A DNA stretch of 64,000 nt from Gerris lacustris (taxonomy: Eukaryota > Arthropoda > Insecta > Hemiptera > Gerridae), in NCBI GenBank assembly GCA_951217055.1, contig OX578279.1, positions 75,717,631 through 75,781,630 of the forward strand. Direction: 5' to 3'. This document shows positions 1 through 10,450 of this stretch, one piece after another; the first letter of the stretch is position 1, and each line of letters starts with the position of its first letter. Made by a program: the position numbers and the translations under genes. The notes under the pieces are model-generated. The model was not told the DNA's origin. It was given only the letters and a program-made list of their open reading frames with translations, and searched no databases.

Positions 1-600
1 GTACTTTATTTAACATTGGTTTTATAAAGAATGGTGCTTTATTGAAAAAATTGTACTTAATTTAAAGGTATTTGTTTATTTAAGAATAATGAGATTTGTA
101 CTTTTGACTGATTATCCTTAGTTTCTATTCTGTTATTTTTCTTTAACCTACTTCGTATAATAATGTTGTTTAAAGAAAGCTGATAATATTGGGAGATCTA
201 GAGCAATATGAATATAATTGGCAATATGCTTTAAGACTTTTTAGAATTTTCTGTGATAAAATGATACTTGATATAACTTTATAATTATTGTAATTATTAT
301 TATTACTATTGAGGACCAATCTTTAATGTATTAGACGTTATATACTAATCTATCCACGAATTCATCTATATATAGCATTAAAAGTAATTATTTAAGTGTT
401 TTTTTTATAAAAATAAAACTTTATTTAGTATAAATGGGAAAAAACAAAACGAAACAAGTCAATATACTTAATGTAAATAATAATAACAGTTGAACTCAGT
501 AGTTAACCTTGGCTCACATTGCAATGTTTCATATCACGACCACAATAAAACTTCTCTTTCCAATCTGTACTTGCTCTCACCAAGCAACTAATATTATAAT
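1..600. other. AT-rich DNA without a confident gene
   Basis: No repeat family from the rest of the window is recognised here. On the minus strand there is a possible last exon (acceptor ending TATTAG, frame 587 to 503, 27 codons then TAA) followed by an AATAAA signal at 425-420. It could belong to the gene whose first exon lies at 2244-2396, but its phase does not match that exon directly. It is therefore reported only as a candidate. Confidence 0.3.
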
Positions 601-750
601 AGAGGTGGTTAGAGGTGGTTAGAGGTGGTTAGAGGTGGTTAGAGGTGGTTAGAGGTGGTTAGAGGTGGTTAGAGGTGGTTAGAGGTGGTTAGAGGTGGTT
701 TGAGGTGGTTTGAGGTGGTTAGAGGTGGTTAGAGGTGGTTTGAGGTGGTT
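601..750. repeat. 10-bp minisatellite, 15 copies
   Basis: Fifteen head-to-tail copies of AGAGGTGGTT. Three copies (701, 711, 741) begin with T instead of A. The remaining copies are identical, so the array is young or kept homogeneous. It contains stops in every frame on the minus strand, so it is not coding. Confidence 0.97.
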
Positions 751-990
751 ATTAGTTCAGTCTAACAGTAATCAATCAAATATTTCCACAAATACAACTC
801 ACTTTGATTATGTCACCTTATACATATTTAATTACTGAAAATACCTTTTTATTCTAAAACAGTATATCGTGATGATAAATGTACATAATAGACCTATAAC
901 AATTATTTCCTAATGACACTAATTAAAAATGCTAATGACTAAATAGAAATTTCGTAATGAAAAACGCATTTAATTGACACCCACATTTTT

Positions 991-1250
991 TTGGGTCCAT
1001 AGGCAAAACTAAGAACCCTTATATGCGTGTGCCTGCTCTAACGCCTAAACCTTTCGTCCGATCACTTTGAAATTATGCATATATGTGTATAGTACCTACC
1101 CACACATTTTAAAAATATAGTGACTTAGAAAAATCATTTTTTTTAAAAAAATAAGGGTAAAAAAACTTAAGGTTAAAAAATAATAGTTTTTTTCTGGAAT
1201 TCGTGTGGGGGTATTATATGACAGGGTACGTCGAGCTGATTACAAACATC
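991..1250 (+). mobile_element. Family G element, left part
   Basis: Begins GGGTCCATAGGCAAAAC and matches the left end of the elements at 22605, 25560-25858 and 30054-30775, including the inner tracts CTTTCGTCCGATCACTTTGAA and GGGTACGTCGAGCTGATTAC. The right half is missing. There is no coding capacity. Confidence 0.7.
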
Positions 1251-1327
1251 CACACATTTGGTGCTTACACCAAAAATTATCCATTTGTGTGTTTTAAGAC
1301 CTCCTGAGTGGTTTTCAGCATGAAGTC

Positions 1328-1374
1328 TGTATGTATGTATGTATGTATGTATGTGTGTATGTATGTATGTGTGT
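1328..1374. repeat. TATG microsatellite
   Basis: About eleven TATG units with occasional TGTG. It lies inside a decayed element that runs to about 1905. Confidence 0.9.
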
Positions 1375-1905
1375 TATCATCGTAGCGCCCAAGGTATTTA
1401 ACCTAGAGAGTTGAAACTTGGCAGAAAAATCAACTTTTTCTGCCATCTTGAACCCAGTTTTCTGAGTCAGCAAAAATTTAAAAAAATCGTAAAAAATCGA
1501 AAATTATCCTGATCGAGTTGAAAAAATTGTATTTTTGAAGTTATCAATTTTTGAATTTTTAAACTTTGACGGTTAATAATAACGAAAGTATAAATAGGTT
1601 TTTGACGTATATCGATGGAACCGGAAAAAAGTAAGGAAAAAATATAAAAAACCCGATGAAATTCCATTAATTAGTTTAAAAGTTATAAGCTAATATAATT
1701 AATTATTAGTGCAATAATATTGATGACGTCAAAGTTTGTTTACATCAGTCAAAATACCGCCAAACTATTTTTTACAAAGGTTTTTTTAAGAATAATAATA
1801 ATAAAGTTAGTTGAGAACGGTCACCCCCTGCTGCGAAGCAGCAGGAGAGGCCACTTTAGTGGCCTCTGAAGTGAGGAAAAGTTCCGAGGTACCCCGTACC
1901 CATTT
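1375..1905. mobile_element. Nonautonomous element ending in a double hairpin
   Basis: A stretch of typical repeat sequence ends in two adjacent perfect hairpins: CCTGCTGC/GCAGCAGG (1827-1845, 3-nt loop) and AGAGGCCACT/AGTGGCCTCT (1846-1867, 2-nt loop). Terminal hairpins of this kind are common at the 3' end of Helitron-type elements. Neither boundary nor a target duplication could be fixed, so the superfamily is open. Confidence 0.5.
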
Positions 1906-2243
1906 TTACTTTTTTATTAGCTAAGAAAAAAATTCGTTTATAAAGTACGAGTAGGTCACATTGTAAAAAAAATAAATTATAATTATTTTACTGTAGGTAA
2001 TTTAATTTTCGAGCAAAAATGAATTATATAAAGACGATGTTTGAAATAGAATTGGATAATATTGACCCAATATTTAACAATACAACATATTGTATCAAAA
2101 TTTTAATTTATAATATAAATAATTTATAAAAATAAATTAAGAATAATTAAGAAGGTCGATATTAATTGCAATTTATATTATGAGATATTATAATAATAAT
2201 AATAATAGTGCATTTGACAATAAATTATAAATAAATTTAATAC

Positions 2244-2396
2244 CTGAACATTATCTTCTTCAGAATTAGCAGTGATGAGTTCGGCTTTGCTCGCACCTAA
2301 TTCTCGATTTTCATTTGTTTTCATCTCGGTGTTGTCGGAACTGTCGATGACTTCTTGTACATGTTGACGCGTGTTTTCGGTCACCGGAGCGTCCAT
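2244..2396 (-). CDS. First coding exon of an unidentified gene (partial)
   Basis: Open frame of 51 codons starting at an ATG at 2396 with A at -3, ending in CAG followed by the donor GTATTA, exactly at a codon boundary (phase 0). The peptide begins MDAPVTENTRQ and is acidic and polar (ten Glu, five Asp), with no signal peptide or membrane segment; it looks like a disordered N-terminal tail. A TATA-like and initiator promoter lies just upstream. The frame continues open for 21 codons past the donor, but into an AT-rich run that looks intronic. The remaining exons should lie at lower coordinates, mostly or wholly outside the window. I do not recognise the family. The acidic, phase-0 first exon resembles in design the first coding exon of the peptide transporter at the other edge, but no sequence match supports relatedness. 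Confidence 0.62.
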
Positions 2397-2425
2397 CGTG
2401 TTACCGGTAGTAGTTCACGTCACCG

Positions 2426-2468
2426 ACTGACTGATTCCGTCGTTGTTGGTTTCGGAGGGGCAATATAG
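2426..2468 (-). promoter_or_regulatory. Core promoter of the left-hand gene
   Basis: On the minus strand, CTATATTG (2468-2461) lies about 35 nt before a doubled arthropod initiator TCAGTCAGT (2434-2426). A start at 2432 would give a 5' leader of about 36 nt before the ATG at 2396. The surrounding 100 bases are richer in GC and CpG than the background. Inferred from motifs and spacing only. Confidence 0.45.
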
Positions 2469-2469
2469 C

Positions 2470-3212
2470 GACTAGTGGGAGATCCAGCGTGCCCTCGACG
2501 GGGTTAAACATTAAACATCATTGCTTTCCTTTTCTTCTCGTTCATCTACGGTATTTCTTTCTTTTTTTTTTGGATATGTTTGTAAAAAGATTAGGGAGGA
2601 TTACAGTAAGACGATTTTTAAAAAAAGAAAATTATGTACCGTCTATTTAAGAATTGAGTCAACAATTGAATAAAATGTAAATTACGAAATGATGACGAAG
2701 TATGTAAAGCCACTATAAAAATTGAATTTTTAATAAATGCCATTAAAAAGACGTAAATTCAACCTGGCAATACTGTTTTATTATTTTAAGAGAATAATAT
2801 AGTACATAGTCTAGACAATATATACTTTAATAATAATATACGTAGAATGTTACGGATGTATCGTAATATTATAATTTTTAATAACAATCATGTCAAATGA
2901 AGTATGGTAAATTAAGTCAGTAGTGGATTATAAACAGATAACAACCGTGTATTTTACAATACAAAATATTATTCCGTTGTAAAGATAATAATTATGGATA
3001 AAAATACTTGATTTAACCGACCATTTGTGAAACTTCCTAATTGTAAATTTGGAATCAAAGACTAAACTTTATTAATTTCCTTTCAAGGAAAGCGCAATAG
3101 ATGATTTATAATAAAACGTAATTTGTTTATTTATCAATAAAATGACTGAAAATATTCTTATAAAACTAATATGAGTTCCTATGTAGAGGTAAAATTAATA
3201 GATATAATAGGC

Positions 3213-3215
<3 letters not shown>
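2470..3215. other. Upstream DNA of the left-hand gene, nothing recognised
   Basis: AT-rich sequence without a repeat shared with other parts of the window and without a coding frame. It may hold regulatory sequence of the gene at 2244-2396. Confidence 0.4.

Positions 3216-3262
<47 letters not shown>
3216..3262. repeat. Poly-A run followed by TA repeat
   Basis: An A run of about 33 bases followed by about six TA units. It directly precedes a truncated family C copy, so it may mark an insertion edge. Confidence 0.9.
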
Positions 3263-3263
<1 letters not shown>

Positions 3264-3269
3264 GCATTA

Positions 3270-3540
3270 TTTTAAATAGTCTGCTAATTAATGTGGCACA
3301 TAGCTTCCTCGCATCCTATTATTGTACGAATGGTCACATGAGATTTGGATCAGTTTCAAATCCCAGTGGGACCACACGTTTTTTATATTAAATAATAAAT
3401 GTGCGCAGACGTTTGAAAATAATATATAGGACCATGAAAATAATATGGGACGGTGCGAGGTGTATACAACTACTTTCAACAGACCATACATATTTCTTCA
3501 AAATCGGATAAGTACATTTTAAGTTATAGTTGTTATAATA
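3270..3540 (+). mobile_element. Family C element, truncated copy
   Basis: Starts with TGTGGCACATAGCTTCCTCG (3291-3310), the end sequence of family C, and continues with a diverged version of the interior (GTGCGCAGACG, then CATATTTCTTCAAAATCGGA). The hairpin end is absent. A fuller copy follows directly at 3541. Confidence 0.7.
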
Positions 3541-4146
3541 ATAAATAGACTGCCAATTGGTGTGACACATAGCTTCCTCGCATCCTATATTATCCTATCA
3601 CGTACTTTATTGATTTTATGCTTTTACAAGCCATTATTGTCTAATTTGTTTAATTGTTTCCCCCGTTTTTTTATGTGTCAAAATTGTTTTGATTTTTTTA
3701 CATGAATTAAAGTATCAATTTAGCAAAAGTTAAAGAGTGCAGACGGTTCAAATTAATCTGGGGTTATCTGCGGGTTACTTCCGATAAACCATAAAAAGTT
3801 TCATACAAATAAGATAAGTACTTATGAAGTTACAGGTGTAAATAAATGTGTGTGTGTGGATGTAGAAGAGAAATAATTGAGGGCAGAGAGTTAAAACTTA
3901 TATGGGATCAATAATGGGCTAATCATGATCTACCATCCAAATTTCATTAAAATCGGATGTGTAGTTTTTAAGATATGTTGTTTCGTGAAAATAGAACGAC
4001 AGACAGACACGGAACCAAAAATTCTCCCTGATGTCTGAAACGGATTTGTGTCTTGGAATTTTTGAAATCGGAGACAAAGAATTTTCGTCCTTTAAAACGA
4101 CAACATAGCTTCCGTTACCTTCGATCGAAGATCGGAAGCAAAATCT
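3541..4146 (+). mobile_element. Family C element, near full length
   Basis: Reference copy for family C. One end carries AATAGACTGCCAATTGGTGTG then GCACATAGCTTCCTCGCATC-type sequence. The interior has TCAATTTAGCAAAAGTTAAAG, a stretch reading as fit to CCAAATTTCATTAAAATCGGA, and a GACAGACAGACACGGAACC tract. The other end is a hairpin of the type GCTTCCGTTACCTTCG...CGGAAGC. It has no open reading frame. The motif CATAGCTTCC occurs near both ends as a direct repeat. The superfamily is unknown; a hairpin at one end and no obvious target duplication suggest a Helitron/helentron-like mechanism, but this is inference. Confidence 0.75.
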
Positions 4147-4727
4147 GAATACTGGAATAGATTCAGGAGTTGGATGTACGATCACTGTAGGTATTATGTA
4201 CCTCCAATGTATATGTAGGTATTAAGATATACCTCCAACTTAAATTAAGTTTGCTTCACCTGTTTTTAACTGGACAAATCATTGAGGTTGAGGCAATGAT
4301 CACGAAGTTCATTAGTGTAGGAGTTTCATCTAAGTTGTTTAGGCCAGCTATATCAATCTTGTCTGAGATTGTATTTTGAAAAAATACAAATATATAATTG
4401 CAGTCGAGCCATTTAATGTGTGGATGGAAGTGGTTTTAGAATTATTGTTTACCTTAATCTAAGACGAAGATTGTTCTCTCTATTTTTGTTTTTATTGGCT
4501 ACACTGATTATTTAAGTAATTAAACTTTATGAAGCACTCTATTATGTTTTACATTATTTGTTTCATCTTTGTAGAGAATAATATTGACTGTATCGTATTT
4601 TCTTTGTTGTTAAACTTCTTTAGAGATTAGTGAAAATATTACCGTAGAATCTCTTACGACAATATGACTTAAGATTAAATATCTTACAATAACTTCAGGT
4701 ATTAAAATTGGTATCACAATAATACAA

Positions 4728-4730
<3 letters not shown>
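4147..4730. other. No gene or repeat recognised
   Basis: AT-rich sequence without a long frame or any match to the repeat families seen elsewhere in the window. Confidence 0.4.

Positions 4731-4758
<28 letters not shown>
4729..4758. repeat. GAAA microsatellite
   Basis: Seven GAAA units. Confidence 0.9.
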
Positions 4759-5080
4759 TTGTATATTTGTTAGAGTTATTAGTTGAATATAACTGTACAA
4801 ATAGAGGTTGAAATTACAATACATCACTGTTACTTATAAATTTCCAAAAAAGGAACAACATTTACAAAGAAAAAGTCATAGATGTTTAACAAATAATATC
4901 AGTAGTGCTCATTAGAGTACATAAAAATATATCCGACTGAAATGAAACAAAAAATAAATTAAATAGCTGTTAAAAAAAAATAAAAATAAATAAAATAAAA
5001 TAAAAATATGAATAAATAACTAAAATCAAAACGTTGTAAACTCAAAATATATACAAAAATATGTTAATACATATTAATTT

Positions 5081-5228
5081 TTACCATTATTATTATTATT
5101 ATTTTTATATACATACATATACATATACATACATATACACATATACATATATACACATATATACACATATACATACATATACACATACATACACACACAC
5201 ACACACATACATATACACAATACATATA
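5081..5228. repeat. TTA then TACA/CA compound microsatellite
   Basis: A short ATT run is followed by an imperfect ACATAT/ACAC array. Short frames on both strands through it are low-complexity artefacts. Confidence 0.9.
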
Positions 5229-5492
5229 TATTCTTTTTTTTTTTAATTATATAATACATTATTTTATTTTTTAGATTCTTAAAAATAATGGTGGAAAGGC
5301 CACAATCCTCTTCTATTTTTCTTTAGTTTATTCACTGCAATTTCTTCTCTAGTTTCACAATAATACAAGAATTGCGTCTAAAATTTATTTTATCTACGAT
5401 TGATACGGAATATAAACATTATATCTCTGTTTAGATGCATAGAAAGTGATTCTTTTCGTAGCTGTATTCATTGCGCATGCGCGTTCGTAATG

Positions 5493-5552
5493 AGGTGAAG
5501 AATTCCTCTTTTTTTCCGCCCTAGGTCGGGGAAAAAAAGGAATTCTTCACCT
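5493..5552. repeat. Perfect inverted repeat, EcoRI-centred arms
   Basis: AGGTGAAGAATTCC (5493-5506) pairs with GGAATTCTTCACCT (5539-5552). T-rich and A-rich tracts extend the stem inwards to a loop containing CCCTAGGTCGG. It would form a strong cruciform or RNA hairpin. The A-tract side resembles GGTCGGGGAAAAAA in the family C variant near 8365. Confidence 0.85.
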
Positions 5553-5559
5553 TAACGCA

Positions 5560-6000
5560 TGATTATCGAATTTGTTTACATTCTAATTTGTTGTTTGTTT
5601 AATTAAAATAACTGTTTATATCGAGTTTTTAGAGAAACATTGAGTGATTTAAGTGATTATGAAGAAAATGAGGAGAATTATACGCCTTCCGAAATAATTA
5701 ATTCGGCACAAATTACAACTAATGAATTAATATCATCTTAATCAATAGAGAAATACGTACTTACATACAGGAAGTTAATTAATTTTTTTTTCTGTATTTA
5801 TTATTAAAATCTACAATCGTAGATAAAATACGGTACGCAACTCGTACGAAAACTGCATTTTGCTTTGCTCGTGTGGTTTTACTTCCCTCGCTGTCGCCCG
5901 GGTGCAAACTCCACACTTTCATGCAAAATGCTACTTTCCGCACTAGACGCGTAATGTACTATTTTTAGAATTAAAATTAAAGACATATTAGTAACACTAT
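5560..6000. mobile_element. Decayed family J-like element
   Basis: The part at 5815-5975 has GATAAAATACGGTACGCAACTCG and GCAAAATGC-type motifs, and a CTCGCTGTCGCCCGGG segment of higher GC. This is the pattern of the J group (TTTTATCTAC end, GC-richer centre with short inverted motifs). The rest is unassigned. Confidence 0.4.
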
Positions 6001-6009
6001 CTTAAAACT

Positions 6010-6720
6010 CTAAGGGTATATTCTAAAGCAATGGTTGAAACTTATATGGGACCTACAATGAATAGTAGTTTTTAAAATATTTTGGTTTACAAAAGTTGAG
6101 CGACAGACCAATTGACAGAAAGAATGACAAACAGACAAACAGACAAACAGACAAACAGACAAACAGACAAACAGACAAACAGACAAACAGACAAACAGAC
6201 AAACAGACAAACAGACAAACAGACAAACAGACAGACAGACAAACAGACAAACAGACAAACAGACAAACAGACAAACAGACAAACAGACAAACAGACAAAC
6301 AGACAAACAGACAAACAGACAAACAGACAAACAGACAAACAGACAAACAGACAAACAGACAAACAGACAGACAGACAAACAGACAAACAGACAAACAGAC
6401 AAACAGACAAACAGACAGACAGACAAACAGACAAACAGACAAACAGACAAACAGACAAACAGACAAACAGACAAACAGACAAACAGACAAACAGACAAAC
6501 AGACAAACAGACAAACATACAAACAGACAAACAGACAAACAGACAAACAGACAAACAGACAAACAGACAAACAGACAAACAGACAAACAGACAGGGAATC
6601 AAAACTGTCTTCAAAACTAATTTCTATCTTAGAATTTTTGAAATCGAAGACATAAAATGATTTCGTTATTCAGAACGGTTACATTGCTTCCGTTACTTTC
6701 AGTAAGCTCGGAAGAAATAC
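6010..6720 (+). mobile_element. Family C element with an expanded microsatellite
   Basis: Left part (ATGGTTGAAACTTATATGGGA) and right part (GAATTTTTGAAATCGAAGACA, then GCTTCCGTTACTTTCAGTAA and CGGAAG) match the family C interior and hairpin end. Between them the GACAGACAGAC tract present in other copies has grown into about 470 bp of CAGACAAA repeats. All six frames are nearly open through it, producing long low-complexity frames that are not genes. Confidence 0.85.
6126..6592. repeat. ACAAACAG octamer microsatellite
   Basis: About 58 units of the 8-bp motif CAGACAAA. A few units are variant (CAGACAGA near 6229, 6364 and 6414, and one CATACAAA near 6514). The array sits exactly where other family C copies have a short GACAGACAGAC tract, so it most likely grew from that seed. 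Confidence 0.97.
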
Positions 6721-7016
6721 ATAATATTAATGATATAAATCTCGATTAATTTATTATTAATTTGTTATTATTAAAAAATGTATATTTTATAAATAAAAAT
6801 CGGTGTAAAAAGTTATCTTGTTTCTAATTGCTTTTATGTAATGCTACTGTGATATAATATGCATAAATGAGTGACATAAATAGTAAGTAATGGCTTTAAG
6901 TAAGTGGTGGAAAGGTTTCTTACTTGTGGCTAGTACTGTCACTTTCTTGTCACTTTCTTCTCACTTTTTATAAATTAAAATATGTAATTGGAAAATAACT
7001 AGTTTCTTAAGTTGTT
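6721..7016. other. No feature recognised
   Basis: AT-rich spacer between the family C copy and the TIR element at 7025. Confidence 0.4.
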
Positions 7017-7024
7017 AAAACGTA

Positions 7025-7567
7025 CTCAGAGCAAGGAAGGGGTAGAGGGAACAATCCGTTTTAAAAAGTAGTTCATTATGCGACACCCCTATACTAAACC
7101 TCCCAAGCGAGCTTAATCTGAACTAAAGTGATCACTTGGTCACTGGTCCTTGTCTTATTGGTCTATTCCTTGTTCTTCCGTCCCCACAGACGCTTGTCAA
7201 CAAATCCTTATCAGTAGCATTTATTTGATACCCCACTCAAAGAAGATTGCTATTGGTTATCTAGGAAGTGTTACATGTTTATTAACGATGTTACTGCCTT
7301 TAGATAATTAATAAGGTTAACAAAAACCATTAAAGTACATATTTATAAAGAAAACTGTATTAAAAATAAAAATATTAAATGTCGTAAGAAAATATCACTT
7401 ATTCTTATCAGCTGATATCAGATAAATTTCGAGTTTTTATCGAGATATCGATTCTGTTTCACCAAACTGCCGCTTGAAAGTGTTAGTATATGGGGGTAAC
7501 ATAATGAACCACTTTTTGAGACCCAGATTCTATAGTATTGTTCCCTCTACCCCTTCCTTGCTCTAAG
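7025..7567. mobile_element. Nonautonomous TIR element with 8-bp target duplication
   Basis: Ends CTCAGAGCAAGGAAGGGG and its inverse match over about 31 bp with one difference, and weaker pairing continues to about 85 bp. The flanks AAAACGTA (7017-7024) and AAAACGTA (7568-7575) are a perfect 8-bp target duplication. There is no transposase frame in 543 bp. An 8-bp duplication fits the hAT or P superfamily; the TIR itself is not diagnostic. Confidence 0.85.
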
Positions 7568-7772
7568 AAAACGTATACAAGTTATACATATTGCCACATA
7601 AATTAATATAGATTTTCTGGTATTTACTTAATTTAGTACAAGAAAACGGTTATAAAGTTTAGTTTTAAACTGATAATAATATTCGATTTGGACTGCAAGT
7701 TTGATATATTATTGAGATTGAGCAAATGAACATTAGTCCAACCTGCTGGACAAGCAAAAACAACTGAGCACA

Positions 7773-7795
7773 GTTTTTTTTTTTTTTTTTTTTTA
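7773..7795. repeat. Poly-T run
   Basis: An uninterrupted T run of about 23 bases. The flanks match no family recognised elsewhere. Confidence 0.85.
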
Positions 7796-8023
7796 TAAAA
7801 TAGCTCTAGTTTTCTATGTACAACTTAATAAAACAACTAGACATGGTAACTTCTGTGAAATTATAAAGTCTTCGATAGAAAGAACACCCAAGCCGTAGTA
7901 ATACAAATTGTACAATTATTTTAAAAAACAAATATTTTAATAAAAATTATTTTAAATCGCAATTGTCAAATTATTTTTGAGTTGTTGTGGACAGATAGCT
8001 TGTTGTTATCGTTCTTTCATATT

Positions 8024-8592
8024 GCTTCCGAGCTTACCGAAGGTAACGGAAGCATTGTGTTCACTTTTGAGAACGAAAAACTTTTAGGTCTCCGATTTTA
8101 AAAATTCCAAGACAGAAATCCGTTTCAGACATCAGGGAACATTTTTGGTCTCGTGTCTGTCTGTCTGTCGGTCTGTGTGTCCGCGAATTATGAAACGTGC
8201 GACGATAACTTGAGTAAATGTCTACCGATTTTGATGAAATTTGGTAGACATGTTCATTCTACCAATGCCCAGGACGAGTTCATTGGACAACGTTATCCGT
8301 CCAAGCGTTCACGAGCAACGCTCGCGTAAACGAGAAATTTAAAGTTAAAATTGGAATTTTAGGTCGGGGAAAAAATCTAGCTCCATCTATTCAATGAGAG
8401 AAACATTTTTTTCGAATACAATTTTTTAGTAAAACCAACAGCGACGCCGCTATGAAGTGTTAAAGATCGCTAAAACTATTAATAGTTTTTACAAAATAAA
8501 CAATATAACAAGAAAGTAATATAACAATAATTGTTATTGTACATGATAGGATGCGAGGAAGCTATGTGCCACACTAATTGGCAGTCTATTTT
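8024..8592 (-). mobile_element. Family C variant element with a different centre
   Basis: The hairpin end (GCTTCCG, TTACCGAAGGTAA, CGGAAGC, 8024-8053) and the opposite end (GGATGCGAGGAAGCTATGTG, then CACACTAATTGGCAGTCTA) are those of family C. The interior from about 8195 differs: GATAACTTGAGTAAATG, GAAATTTGGTAGACATG, CAAGCGTTCACGAGCAACG. The same interior appears at 14990-15440 and partly, inverted, at 27590-27700. So two element lineages share both termini. Confidence 0.75.
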
Positions 8593-8814
8593 TATTTGAA
8601 GTGGCTATTAGCAGTTGCATATGCCAATTGTAATGCTGATACAGATGATGGAGTGTCCCTGCGCTATCCATTACATAATATAATAAGCTCCATAGTTATA
8701 TAAGCCATTTGGCAGGGCTAGGTCCTCCGCAGGGACTGTCGTGCCACGAAGTAAGTTGCCAGTCTTTTGAATTCCCTTCTATTGCTGTTATTCACGTTAT
8801 ACATCTAATTAATG

Positions 8815-9310
8815 ACTTAAGCAGCCCCTACACGATAAATCCACTTGATCAAAACAGCGCGTCAATCAATTGTGTTAAGCATGATTGATAGTCTAGGAAC
8901 CCGTTTGATGCTTGAGTCAAGCCTTGACGGTGATTGATGGAAAGTTTAAATGAGTCAAGCGGCTTGACGGAGCGCTTGATAGTCTAGAGTAATTTTGATC
9001 AAGCATTCCGTCAATCACCTGCTCGACACCCCAACGGGGCAGGCACTCAGTTTCTTCATCCACACGAATTGAGACGAAGAGCAGGGCAGGGCAGTACTAA
9101 GCCACACGTGGCATACGCGACGCTTGTAGATCTGGATTCACAATTCGCGGGGACTTGTATAATATATACGGTTGAAAAAACCAGTGTTACCTTGCCCTAC
9201 TGCTTCACTAGCGTGTCAATGTGCGCTGTGCGCCCGGGTATATTATTATCTGCCTTTTTGACATTCCTAAAGTTGCGTTTTTGTTTCCAATCACTTCTTT
9301 AATTAGTAGT
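8815..9310. mobile_element. Probable MITE with many CTTGA/TTGACGG motifs
   Basis: Starts near GCAGCCCCTACACGATAAA and holds repeated TTGATCAA, CTTGATAGTCTAG and TTGACGG motifs on both strands up to about 9030, followed by a GC-richer part with a 77-codon open frame (9069-9302) that I do not recognise. Repeated subterminal motifs are typical of transposase-binding regions. No matching right terminus was found, so it may be truncated. Confidence 0.4.
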
Positions 9311-9429
9311 GTACTCCAAGTTTACTATCAAAGCATTGTGCAAACTATTAGTCGACGTTACTTAATTCTTAACGGTTTGTGTTATCAGTTTTAACTGTGT
9401 GACTTTATTTTACTATCACCGCTATTTTT

Positions 9430-9800
9430 ATTTTCTCATATATATATAGTATTAAGTAATAAAAATAGAAAAGTCTTGTGATGGCGCAAAAAATTTAATT
9501 TTGAGGATCTATACGCTTTAGTCAGCTTTACCACGTTAGGGTCCAAAAAAGTAGTTCATCATACTCCGAGGTGAAATCGAGAAATAAATTATAACTTTCA
9601 ATTCAGAGGTACGTTTAAAGCCTCTAAACCCTAAAACAATTCCGACAGTTTTCATTAAAAAATTATAAAAAGTAATCAATTTAAATATGAATCTTAAATC
9701 CCGTTAAATCTCCGTTTTATCGGGAAAATTACCTACCTATACCTTCTGAGAAAGTAGATCTAAAAGCGGACTGTAAGAGGTTGGTTTCGATTCCCCATCT
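9430..9800. mobile_element. Family D fragment and tRNA-like segment
   Basis: AAAAGTCTTGTGATGGCGC, CCAAAAAAGTAGTTCATC and GAGGTGAAATCGAGAAAT correspond to family D (clearest at 43300-43672). From 9757 a segment ends in GGTTTCGATTCCCCATCTGG, which resembles a B box. A similar B-box-like segment lies inverted at about 43195-43215. Confidence 0.45.
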
Positions 9801-10049
9801 GGGAATAGTTATTTGTTATTTTTATTGTAAATTGTTATAATATTATCAAAATGTAATCACCAAAACACTGGACCAAACAATTATGTATTCTTATAATATA
9901 AGAAGTTCAGTACGACTTGTGTGGGAAAGATTTATTCATTGGATTAAGTGGCTTCACCTAATCTTTGTAAAATACAGCATTTATCTTACCTCTTTGAGGA
10001 TCAAACATTAATCTTAGTATTAGGAATTATTAGTAACAGTTCTAATCTC

Positions 10050-10450
10050 TCGGACACTGCATGCAAGTGCAGCAAAGTGGCACTTTGCTGCACTCGAGAG
10101 GAATGTTTACGCACAAGCCGCAGGTGAGGGTGGAAAGGTTTCTCCAAGTGCAGCAAAGATACTTTAAGCTTGATTTGCACATTAAAATTTTCCTACAGTT
10201 AGTTTTTAATTAGCAAATAAAATATAAAAGTTCAATCAACAACTACTCGCAACAAATACACCAGCTGTTCTGTTTCTAGCCCAGTGTTGCCAACTTTGTT
10301 TTCAAGGTTATACATATTATTTATGTTCTTAAGTTGGAACACTGGAGTGCGGGAAATTAAAATCAGTGCAGAAAAGTAAATGCAGGAATCTGATGTTTAT
10401 CGTACTATTTTAAATGCAAGAACGACTACTTTAATGAGAAACTATAAGAA
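10050..10450 (+). mobile_element. Family I element with terminal hairpin
   Basis: Starts with a perfect hairpin AGTGCAGCAAAGT/ACTTTGCTGCACT (10065-10093). It then shares AGCCGCAGGTGAGGGTGGAAA, CAGTTAGTTTTTA and AAGTTGGAACACTGGAGTGCG with a second copy at 22470-23560. There is no coding frame. Confidence 0.65.

Noticed and set aside
6010..6660. Five frames of 174-186 codons on both strands, rich in Cys/Val/Leu or Thr/Asp/Lys/Gln
   Set aside because: All come from the 8-bp microsatellite, which lacks stops in nearly every frame; no non-repeat protein sequence of note remains.
9069..9302. 77-codon frame in a GC-richer patch
   Set aside because: No recognisable domain, no splice sites or promoter, and it adjoins a probable MITE; kept only as part of that element.
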